DNA of 33,230 nt. It comes from Planctomycetota bacterium. Lineage in GTDB: Bacteria > Planctomycetota > UBA11346. Where the stretch lies: NCBI GenBank assembly GCA_007693455.1, contig REDP01000163.1, forward strand, positions 1 through 33,230. The letters run 5' to 3'. Both the position numbers and the translations under genes were made by a program. Positions 25,665-33,103 of this stretch are shown here, piece by piece. Positions within the stretch are counted from its first letter, which is position 1. Each line of letters starts with the position of its first letter. The notes below the pieces were generated by a model. That model saw nothing but the letters and a program-made list of their open reading frames with translations, was not told the DNA's origin and searched no databases.

Positions 25665-25809
25665 CCAGGGCAGCTCAAAGCTTGTCCCTGGGATCGCCGC
25701 TCTCCCGAGCGGCCTGCATAATCGCCCTGAATAGGGCGCTTTATGCACGAAAAGCATGCCCCGCGAAGCGGGCATTCCTTTCCCTGACAAGTTTTGAGTA
25801 GCCCCTTGG
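25665..25809 (+). repeat. Interspersed structured repeat, copy 6 (adjacent to copy 5, compensatory changes)
   Basis: The left arm ccagggcagctcaaagc pairs with the right arm ending gagtagccccttgg. The first hairpin is ccgctc-tccc-gagcgg and the second has gcataa/ttatgc. Both carry paired changes relative to other copies that keep the stems intact. The third is cccgc-gaa-gcggg. An 11-bp direct repeat, tggagtcagcc, lies at 25653-25663 and 25807-25817. The copy starts only 21 bp after copy 5 ends. Confidence 0.92.
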
Positions 25810-25864
25810 AGTCAGCCCCCTTTTGTGCCTTTGCTTCATCACTGTGACCTGCTAGGAATAGGGT

Positions 25865-27451
25865 ATGGATGGACTGGGGTTTGTAGATTGGCTGGTGCTC
25901 CTCAGTTATCTGGGGATCGTCTCCTGGGTCGCTTGGCGCAGCGGGCGTGCCCACCGTCAGGTCATTCATGACGATGGCGATACTGCCGATTATGTGCTGG
26001 CTGGGCGCTCCATTCCAGCCTGGGCGGCGGCGGTGTCGTTTATGGCCACAGCTTTATCGGCGGCCACGTTTATCGGCCTGCCCAATAAGGGTCGAGCTGA
26101 AGACCTGACCTATCTCGCTGCCAATATTGCCGCTTTTATTGCCATTGCAGTGGTGGCGCTGGTGTTTATCCCACTCTACTATCGACATCGTGTGCAAACC
26201 GTCTACGGCCTGCTTGGATTGCGCTTTGGTCCAGCTGCAGCCTGGACGGCAGGGGCCTTTTTTATTCTTGGTCGGCTCCTGGGAAGTGGCGCCCGCCTGT
26301 TTATCGCTGGTGGCGCGGTGGCATTTTTACTGGCTCCAGATGCGCAATCGGTGTGGGGGTTGATGGTTGCAGCAATTGTGGTGATGGCCCTGGTGGCGTC
26401 ATTGCTGGTGTTTATTGGAGGTATGCGTTCGGTAATCTGGACTGATGTCTGTCAGGCAGCAGTCTTTGTTTTGGCTGCAAGTGTGGTGATTGGGGTGCTC
26501 CTCTGGCGCATCCCCTTGGATGTGGTTGGAATTCTGGGTCATCTTGCTGACCCTGGCCCTGGCGAGCCATCGAAATTACGTCTCTTTGAAAGCGGTTTTG
26601 CGAGCCTTGATCCTGCCCACTCCTACTCCTTGCTCGCCATTGTGATTGGCCTGTCGTTAATCAACTTAGGTGCCTATGGCACCGACCAGGATATGACCCA
26701 GCGTCTGTTAACCTGTCGCGATGCGCGTTCTGGCGCGCGTTCGGCGATAATGGCCGTGCTTCTGGCGATCCCAGTGACCACTTTATTTATGGCAGTGGGG
26801 ATGCTGCTGTGGATTTTCTATGATCGTCCTGATATTATGGGGAATGCTGCGCCCAGTTATGATCCCGCCGATAACCCTTTTATTTTCGCGGTGTTTATTG
26901 CCCGAGAGCTGCCCAGCGGTTTGGCTGGATTGATGACGGCGGGACTCCTAGCGGCAGCAATATCCGGTCTGACTTCTGAAATCAATGCGATTGGGTCTAC
27001 TGCCATGAGTGATTGCTATCGGCCTCTGGTCCATAATCGTTCATCACGGCATTATATATGGGTCACCCGCATTGCCTCTGTTGCTGCGGCGATGGGTTTG
27101 GCGCTTACCGCGATTCTGTGTATTTCCTGGCAGGCGCGTGGGGTGGGTGATCTTATAGATTTTGCCCTTATGGTGATGATGTTTTGTTATTCGGGTTTAG
27201 TGGCAGTGTTTCTCTGTGCGGTGTGCTCGCGACGAGGTAGGAGTGCCAGTGCGGTAGCGGCTTTGTTTACTGGATTGATTGCGGTGATTGTTATGCAATT
27301 CGTGCCCTTACAGCGTCTCGGTTTGGTCCCTGGGGATGGTGCCACGCCGGTGAGTGCGGTTCTTGCCTTCCCCTTCCAGATGACCGTAGCAACTGGCCTT
27401 GCCTATATGGTGTGCATCGTAGCGCCAGCACGCAAGGCGCCGACGCCATGA
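25865..27451 (+). CDS. Sodium:solute symporter (SSS family), possible amino-sugar transporter
   Basis: The 528-residue protein has about 13 hydrophobic helices and the SSS layout: an outside N-terminus, DYVLAGRSIPAWAAAVSFMATALSAATFIGLP (the conserved segment around helix 2), then GGMRSVIWTDVCQAAVF and INLGAYGTDQDMTQRLLTC. Family members couple sodium entry to uptake of sugars, amino acids or similar small molecules. The substrate is not readable from sequence. The GH20, AnmK and MurQ genes directly downstream suggest a GlcNAc- or MurNAc-containing compound. Its stop overlaps the GH20 start (ATGA), indicating translational coupling. A weak AGGA precedes ATG 25865. Confidence 0.92.
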   Translation: MDGLGFVDWLVLLSYLGIVSWVAWRSGRAHRQVIHDDGDTADYVLAGRSIPAWAAAVSFMATALSAATFIGLPNKGRAEDLTYLAANIAAFIAIAVVALVFIPLYYRHRVQTVYGLLGLRFGPAAAWTAGAFFILGRLLGSGARLFIAGGAVAFLLAPDAQSVWGLMVAAIVVMALVASLLVFIGGMRSVIWTDVCQAAVFVLAASVVIGVLLWRIPLDVVGILGHLADPGPGEPSKLRLFESGFASLDPAHSYSLLAIVIGLSLINLGAYGTDQDMTQRLLTCRDARSGARSAIMAVLLAIPVTTLFMAVGMLLWIFYDRPDIMGNAAPSYDPADNPFIFAVFIARELPSGLAGLMTAGLLAAAISGLTSEINAIGSTAMSDCYRPLVHNRSSRHYIWVTRIASVAAAMGLALTAILCISWQARGVGDLIDFALMVMMFCYSGLVAVFLCAVCSRRGRSASAVAALFTGLIAVIVMQFVPLQRLGLVPGDGATPVSAVLAFPFQMTVATGLAYMVCIVAPARKAPTP

Positions 27452-29121
27452 CTGCTTCCCTGTATCTTTGGCCCTGGCCCAAGCAGGTAGAGCGACTCCC
27501 TGGGGCACTTCCTGCGCATAGTCCTTGTCCGCAGGCAGTGGTTGATGCCGCTTTGCCGCCAGAGCACTATCAGCTTTATGCTCCCAGTGATGCTGCAGCC
27601 CAATTGCGAGTGGCGGATGCTGCGGCGGCCCGTCACGCCCAGGCCACCTGGCAGCAGCTTATGGCCCATGATCCACCGCCAGCAGTGTCCATTGAAGATG
27701 GTCCAGACTTTCCTCTGCGCGGGATTATGCTCGACATAAGTCGCTGTCGGGTTCCCACCATGGCCCAACTCTTCGCGGTAGTGGATGGCATTGTTGCCAG
27801 CAAGGGCAATCATCTCCAATTATATGTCGAACACAGTCTTGCCTATCCTGGGCATGAGGCGGTATGGGCAGATGCCTCGCCTTTGAGTGTGGATGATCTT
27901 GCCGCGTTGCATCAGTATGCGGCCGCCCGCGGCGTGGAATTGGCGGCCAATCAAAATACCTTTGGCCACTGTGAGCGCTGGCTGCAGCATCCTGCCTATG
28001 CGCATCTTGGTGAATATGGCGACGTGGCCCAGCGGCTCGCCAATGGTGAGCCAGGCCCCTTTAGTCTCTGTCCCGTAGATCCGCGTTGCCGCAGCTTGGC
28101 GCGAAGCTGGTTGCGGCAGCAAATGGCCGTCTTGCCCGCCCCGTGGGTGCATGTGGGCTGCGATGAAACCGTGGATGTGGGACGAGGACGTTCGGCTGTG
28201 GCGGTGCAGCAGCGCGGCTTTGCGGCGATTTGGGCCGAGCACTGCCGTGCCATGTGCGAAACAGTGACCGCTGCTGGTCGTCGCCCATTGTTCTGGGCAG
28301 ACATGGCCTTGGAGCACCCCCAGGCCCTAGATCAGCTACCGCAGCAGGCGGTGGCGGTTGCCTGGCATTATGAGGCAGATGCGCCTTTTGCCCGTTGGGC
28401 TGAAGCCTTCGCCCAGCAGCAGCGGCAATGGTGGGTGGCGCCGGGCACCAGTGCCTGGCGTAGTTGGTTGGGTCGTGGCGATGCCCGTGACGGCAGCATT
28501 GCTACTGCTGCCCGCGATGGTTTGGCGGCTGGTGCGAGTGGTATGCTGGTGTGCGATTGGGGCGACTTGGGTCACCGCCAGCCCTGGCCCGTGTCCTGGT
28601 ATGGATTGGTGCAGGGGCTTGGGGCGGCGTGGCATGCAGCAGCTCCCATGGATCATGGAGCCATTGGTCGCTGGGCCTTGGGGGATGCGCAGGCTGGACG
28701 CTGGTTGGACGCCTGTTCGCGCTGCGATGGGATACTGCGTAGCCAGTTGCAGCACCCCTTACGGGGCGGGCCCCTGATCAATGCCAGTGCGCCCTTTGTC
28801 GATACCTGCTTGCCCTGGTCGCGGGATGATTGGGCGCCCCATGTGGAGTCCTGGCAGGCCCTGCGAGCCTCTCTGCAGGAACAGGGCCCGTTGCCCAGTG
28901 CGGCACCCCTGGCGGCGGAACTGAACCATGCGTGGCTGGCCGTGGATACCGCCCTTTGGCGGGCCTTGGCGCGGCGCGGGGCCGTATCCTCGCGCGGCTT
29001 ATCGGCAGCCTGGCAGTGGCTGGAACAGCAGCATGCCGCGCAATGGCATGATCGCTGCCGTCCAGGAGGCCTGGCTGAATCATGCGGCTACTACCAGCGC
29101 CTTGCCCAGGAGACTGAATAA
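27448..29121 (+). CDS. Glycoside hydrolase family 20-like beta-N-acetylhexosaminidase, cytoplasmic
   Basis: The 557-residue protein has a short N-terminal domain (1-85), then a TIM-barrel opening with DFPLRGIMLDISRCRVP (88-103). The barrel carries the catalytic Asp-Glu pair in HVGCDET (Asp239, Glu240), the substrate-assisted dyad of GH20, and WADMALEHP further on. The GCDET-VDVGRGRS form is typical of a GH20 branch found in Gram-positive and PVC bacteria. No signal peptide is present, so it should act on imported or recycled GlcNAc-containing fragments in the cytoplasm. The start ATG overlaps the symporter stop, and its stop overlaps the anmK start (TAATG). Confidence 0.87.
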   Translation: MTASLYLWPWPKQVERLPGALPAHSPCPQAVVDAALPPEHYQLYAPSDAAAQLRVADAAAARHAQATWQQLMAHDPPPAVSIEDGPDFPLRGIMLDISRCRVPTMAQLFAVVDGIVASKGNHLQLYVEHSLAYPGHEAVWADASPLSVDDLAALHQYAAARGVELAANQNTFGHCERWLQHPAYAHLGEYGDVAQRLANGEPGPFSLCPVDPRCRSLARSWLRQQMAVLPAPWVHVGCDETVDVGRGRSAVAVQQRGFAAIWAEHCRAMCETVTAAGRRPLFWADMALEHPQALDQLPQQAVAVAWHYEADAPFARWAEAFAQQQRQWWVAPGTSAWRSWLGRGDARDGSIATAARDGLAAGASGMLVCDWGDLGHRQPWPVSWYGLVQGLGAAWHAAAPMDHGAIGRWALGDAQAGRWLDACSRCDGILRSQLQHPLRGGPLINASAPFVDTCLPWSRDDWAPHVESWQALRASLQEQGPLPSAAPLAAELNHAWLAVDTALWRALARRGAVSSRGLSAAWQWLEQQHAAQWHDRCRPGGLAESCGYYQRLAQETE

Positions 29122-30200
29122 TGCGCAGGCAGTGGCGTCCACGCACCGTGCTTGGCTGCATGAGCGGCACGAGTTGTGATGGGGTTGATGTGGTGGCGGT
29201 ATCCTGGGGCGGGGATGGTCGGCCGCAGTTGTTGGCACATGCGGCCTATGATTGGGGCGATCTTGCCGACCGTGTGCGCGCTTACGCCGACGGCGCTGCC
29301 CTATCTGCTGGCGCAAGTCGTCACCTCCAACGTGATCTTGCCCAGGCTCATATTGAGGCGATTGCACGTCTTCCGGCAGAACTGCAGATGCAAGCCGAAC
29401 TCGTGGCGGTGCACGGGCAAACGGTCTATCATGCGCCGCCACTGTCTTGGCAGATGATTGATGCGGCGTGGATTGCCGCTCGCTTGTCCCGGCCGGTAGT
29501 CACTGATTTCCGCAGTGCCGACTTGGCTGCTGGTGGCCAGGGTGCACCGATTACTCCCTTGGCCGATCAGGAACTGTTCCCCGGTAAAGGCTGTCGTGCG
29601 GTGGTGAATCTTGGTGGATTTATCAATATAACCCTCCTGGATAATGAGCGCGTGTGCTCGGGCCGCGATCTGTGTCTTGCCAATCAACTCCTCGATCGTG
29701 CTGCTCGGACATGGCTGCAGCAGCCCTTCGATATGGACGGGGCCTGTGCCAGTACTGGCCAGCCTCAGGCTCAAGCCACTGCCCAATTGGCGCAGGAACT
29801 TATGAGCCAAAATCAGGGCCGCAGTCTCGGTACAGCAGACCAAGTCACGCCCTGGATTCAGCGCTGGCAGCCCCACCTTAGCGCAGCGGATGCCCTAGCG
29901 AGTATCTGTCAGGCCATTGCCACCTGTCTGCATGATCAGCTCCAGCACGATCGTCCGCATACGGTCTGGCTTGCTGGTGGTGGTGTGGCCAATGCGGCAT
30001 TATTGCAGGCGATTGCCCGTACGTGCACCGGCATGCGTGTTGTCAGTAGTGATGCGGCTGGCGTTCCACCCTTGCAGCGTGAAGCTGCCGCCATGGCAAT
30101 CCTGGCCCGGCGCCTCGCCATGCGACAGGCCATAACCATTCCTGCTGTCACGGGCTGCACCGCCCCAGCTCCCCTCGGTGCCACCTGGATCTACCCCTAG
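29121..30200 (+). CDS. anmK: Anhydro-N-acetylmuramic acid kinase
   Basis: The 359-residue kinase cleaves and phosphorylates 1,6-anhydro-MurNAc to MurNAc 6-phosphate in peptidoglycan recycling. Family motifs are GCMSGTSCDGVDVV (12-25), VAVHGQTVYH, DFRSADLAAGGQGAPITPLAD (129-149), AVVNLGGFINIT and WLAGGGVANAAL. The start codon overlaps the GH20 stop by one base (TAATG), so the two are translationally coupled. Its product is the substrate of MurQ, encoded next but separated by repeat copy 7. Confidence 0.94.
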   Translation: MRRQWRPRTVLGCMSGTSCDGVDVVAVSWGGDGRPQLLAHAAYDWGDLADRVRAYADGAALSAGASRHLQRDLAQAHIEAIARLPAELQMQAELVAVHGQTVYHAPPLSWQMIDAAWIAARLSRPVVTDFRSADLAAGGQGAPITPLADQELFPGKGCRAVVNLGGFINITLLDNERVCSGRDLCLANQLLDRAARTWLQQPFDMDGACASTGQPQAQATAQLAQELMSQNQGRSLGTADQVTPWIQRWQPHLSAADALASICQAIATCLHDQLQHDRPHTVWLAGGGVANAALLQAIARTCTGMRVVSSDAAGVPPLQREAAAMAILARRLAMRQAITIPAVTGCTAPAPLGATWIYP

Positions 30201-30202
30201 TG

Positions 30203-30344
30203 CTAGGGCGGCACAAAGCTTGCCCCGGGATCGCCGATCTCCTGATCGGCCTGCAAAAACGACCTGAATAGGGCGTTTTTGCGTTAAAAGCATGCTCCGC
30301 GAAGCGGAAATTCCTTACCCAAGGTGAGCTTTGAGTCGCCCTGG
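30203..30344 (+). repeat. Interspersed structured repeat, copy 7 (between anmK and murQ)
   Basis: The left arm tagggcggcacaaagctt and right arm gctttgagtcgccctgg are terminal inverted repeats. The ccgatc-tcct-gatcgg, gcaaaaa...tttttgc and tccgc-gaa-gcgga hairpins are all present. No flanking duplication is visible, so this copy may be older. It splits what would otherwise be a continuous symporter-GH20-anmK-murQ cluster. Confidence 0.9.
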
Positions 30345-30412
30345 AGGCAAATGGTCTAGGCTGCTTGCGCGCGGGGATCGACATCCAAGCTTAGTGACGC
30401 TAAGGAGTTCTC

Positions 30413-31330
30413 TTGCAGTCCATTCCCCCTGATCGCTCGCAGCTAGATACCGAACGCAGTGCCGGGGCCATACCCCTGCACACTTACGGTGTGCGCCAAC
30501 TGGTTGATACCATACAAACCGAAGATGCTGGCCTGCCCCAGGCACTGGCAGCGGCAGCGCCATCGATCAGCGCCTTTATCGCGGCAGCCGAAGCGGGTTT
30601 TTTGCGTGGTGGGAGGCTCATCTATATTGGCGCAGGAACCTCGGGGCGCTTGGGCGTCTTGGATGCCAGCGAAGTTCCCCCTACCTTCGACATGCCATCC
30701 AATCGGGTGGTAGCCCTGATCGCAGGCGGTGAGAGTGCTTTGCGACACTCCTCTGAAGGCAGGGAGGATGAACCCCACGGGGCCATTGGCGAACTTACCG
30801 CGCTCAATATCGGAGCCGATGACAGTGTGCTTGGCATTGCTGCCGGAGGCACTACGCCGTATGTCCGTGGTGCCCTGGAGTGGTGTGCGGCCTTACCCCA
30901 GGCACCAGTGACAGGGCTATTGGCCTGTGCCACGGTGCCTTTGCCTCGGGGGGTGCAGCATGCAATAACAGTCTTGGTGGGGCCAGAGATTGTTACCGGA
31001 TCCACTCGCATGAAAGCTGGCACAGCAACCAAGCAGGTCCTTAACACCATATCCACAAGCCTCATGATTCGTAGTGGTCGTGTCTACAATACGCTTATGG
31101 TGGCCCTGCGTGCCACGAATGCCAAGCTACAGGATCGTGCAGCGCGTATTATAGCCGATTTAGTGCCGTGTACCCGCGAAGAGGCATTTACTCACTTGCA
31201 GGCTGCTCAGGGAGATGCGATGCTGGCGGTGTTGATGGCGCGACATCGCTGTAGTTACCGGGACGCCCAGGGACACCTAGAGCACAGTGCTGGCTTTGCT
31301 TATGCAATGAGCACGCCGCCCCATTCCTAA
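30413..31330 (+). CDS. murQ: N-acetylmuramic acid 6-phosphate etherase
   Basis: The 305-residue SIS-domain etherase removes D-lactate from MurNAc 6-phosphate to give GlcNAc 6-phosphate. It has the family hallmarks IGAGTSGRLGVLDASEVPPTF (catalytic Glu87), GGESALRHSSEGRED (second catalytic Glu, about 115) and VTGSTRMKAGTATKQVLN. The usual GIAASG segment reads GIAAGG here. The start is a TTG at 30413, fixed by TAAGGAG 7 nt upstream and by the family N-terminus; TTG may keep expression low. It completes the route from AnmK's product, after repeat copy 7. Confidence 0.95.
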   Translation: MQSIPPDRSQLDTERSAGAIPLHTYGVRQLVDTIQTEDAGLPQALAAAAPSISAFIAAAEAGFLRGGRLIYIGAGTSGRLGVLDASEVPPTFDMPSNRVVALIAGGESALRHSSEGREDEPHGAIGELTALNIGADDSVLGIAAGGTTPYVRGALEWCAALPQAPVTGLLACATVPLPRGVQHAITVLVGPEIVTGSTRMKAGTATKQVLNTISTSLMIRSGRVYNTLMVALRATNAKLQDRAARIIADLVPCTREEAFTHLQAAQGDAMLAVLMARHRCSYRDAQGHLEHSAGFAYAMSTPPHS

Positions 31331-31438
31331 GATCCTAATATATTCTTGGATTATAACCGCAAACCCCAATATAGATTGGCGTGACAGGTAATTGAGCCAC
31401 AAGAAATACTGCACAATCTGCAGTGGAGTTTTCTCACC

Positions 31439-33070
31439 ATGCCAGCAGCTGACCTCCATCCCCAAGAACCCCAACGCCTTGCCGAGTTACGCGAGTTGGA
31501 GATTCTTGATAGTGATCCAGAGGCCGCCTTCGATTCCATTGTGCGTTTGGCATCTTGGATTGCAGGTACGCCAATATCTCTCCTGTCACTACTGGACGAC
31601 CAACGGCAGTGGTTTAAGGCGCGCTGGGGCCTTGATGTCTGCGAGACGCATCGCGATGAGGCTTTTTGTGCCTACGCCATTCTTGATAGTTCGCATATAC
31701 TCGAGATTCCCGATGCCCGAGAAGATGAACGGTTTAAAGATAATCCCCTGGTATGTGGCGCCCCGCATATTCGTTTCTATGCTGGGGTGCCATTGCGTGG
31801 CCCCAGTTCAGGACTGCCCATAGGAACCCTATGCGTCATCTCATCAGAACCCTATGTCCTGCGTGATGATCAACGGGTTGCTCTCCAGCAACTTGCCCTG
31901 CAGGCCGAGCAGCTCATAGCCTTTCGTCGAGCGGCCTTATTGCTACGCCAGCAAAATCAGGCCTTACATCAGGTTGCAGTCGATCGCAGTCGCCTCTTAG
32001 CTACCATAAGTCACGATACGCGAACTCCCCTGACAAGTATACTGGGCGTAGTAGAGTTATTGCAGCAGCAGTCGCTGCCTGAGCAAAGTACAGAACTTCT
32101 GGCTACACTAGATGCCGCGAGTACATCCCTCAATGGCCTCCTGACTGATTTAGGAGAGCTTGCGCGCTGTGAAGACGGTGCTATTCGCCTGCAGTTGCGG
32201 CCCTGGGATCCCGCACAAGTTGCTCATGAGTGCATGCGCATTGTATCCGTTTTCGGAAGAGAGAAGGGGTTACATTGCCATGTTCGTATTGAGGATACTG
32301 TGCCCCAGCGTTTGCGCGGTGATCCCGATCGGGTACGGCAAATAATAGTGAATATATTGGCCAATGCGGTAAAGTTTTGCCAACGCGGGGAGGTGCTCTT
32401 GGCTCTTTCGTGGAGAGCTGATGAAGAAGAGTTACATATTGTCATCAGTGATGACGGACCAGGTATGGAAGCCGAGCAAGCAAAGCATATATTCAAACCC
32501 TATACCCAGGTCCATGATGATGCCTCGATGCGAGCCAAAGGCAGTGGCCTGGGTTTGACAATTGTTCGTCACCTCGTCGATCTTATGCAAGGATCTATAA
32601 CGGTAGAGTCGACGCCGGAAAAGGGTACGCAATTTAGTCTCGCTATTCCATTCTCGATTGATGAGGGTACCGATCGCAAGCAGCGCCCCAAACACCTCCC
32701 TCAGCTTACTGGCCTGCGCTGCTTAGTGGTCGACGATGACGTGGTGAGTCAAAATATTCTCGTCGCCTTATTGCATAGCATCGGTTGTTTAGCTGAAGCT
32801 GTTGCAAGCGGTGAGGAGTGCCTTGCGCGGCATGCTGACTATGAAGTGATCTTGATGGATCAGAATATGCCACGTTTAAGCGGTTCTGAGGTATGCCAGC
32901 GCATTCGCGAGCAAGAAGTTGCACAAGGCTGCCCACCCAAGCCGATATGTGCCATCTCGGGTGATGCCAATATAGTGATAGGCCAGTTTAGCGCAGTGCT
33001 TGTCAAGCCAATTCGCCTCAAAGTATTGCATGAAACGATCGCCGCTATTTCTGGCCGAACGTCCACATAA
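31439..33070 (+). CDS. Soluble GAF hybrid sensor histidine kinase with receiver domain
   Basis: The 543-residue protein has a GAF-like sensor (about 15-165, with FCAYAILD and FYAGVPLRGPSSGLPIGTLCV), a HisKA dimerisation helix with the H-box ATISHDTRTPL (His192), and an HATPase with N-box NILANAVKF, DDGPGM and GSGLGLTIV. A C-terminal receiver (about 425-540) has phosphoacceptor Asp474 in ILMDQNMP and Lys523 in VLVKPI. No transmembrane helix is present, so it senses a cytoplasmic signal. The GAF resembles those in free-radical/light or redox-type sensors, but no ligand is evident. No output regulator lies next to it. GTGGAG lies about 12 nt before the ATG. Confidence 0.93.
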   Translation: MPAADLHPQEPQRLAELRELEILDSDPEAAFDSIVRLASWIAGTPISLLSLLDDQRQWFKARWGLDVCETHRDEAFCAYAILDSSHILEIPDAREDERFKDNPLVCGAPHIRFYAGVPLRGPSSGLPIGTLCVISSEPYVLRDDQRVALQQLALQAEQLIAFRRAALLLRQQNQALHQVAVDRSRLLATISHDTRTPLTSILGVVELLQQQSLPEQSTELLATLDAASTSLNGLLTDLGELARCEDGAIRLQLRPWDPAQVAHECMRIVSVFGREKGLHCHVRIEDTVPQRLRGDPDRVRQIIVNILANAVKFCQRGEVLLALSWRADEEELHIVISDDGPGMEAEQAKHIFKPYTQVHDDASMRAKGSGLGLTIVRHLVDLMQGSITVESTPEKGTQFSLAIPFSIDEGTDRKQRPKHLPQLTGLRCLVVDDDVVSQNILVALLHSIGCLAEAVASGEECLARHADYEVILMDQNMPRLSGSEVCQRIREQEVAQGCPPKPICAISGDANIVIGQFSAVLVKPIRLKVLHETIAAISGRTST

Positions 33071-33103
33071 CCCCGTGTGTGCCACTTGCCTATAAAGGGT
33101 ATT

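Noticed and set aside
25491-25809. Adjacent copies 5 and 6 as the start of a CRISPR or other tandem array
   Set aside because: Only two diverged units, each about 145 bp with its own flanking duplication; no short repeat-spacer periodicity.
141-30344. The same-orientation repeats as integron attC sites in a cassette array
   Set aside because: Genes between repeats are single-copy housekeeping genes with their own ribosome binding sites, several genes lie between neighbouring repeats, no GTTRRRY/RYYYAAC core pair was found at the ends, and four copies carry target-like duplications.
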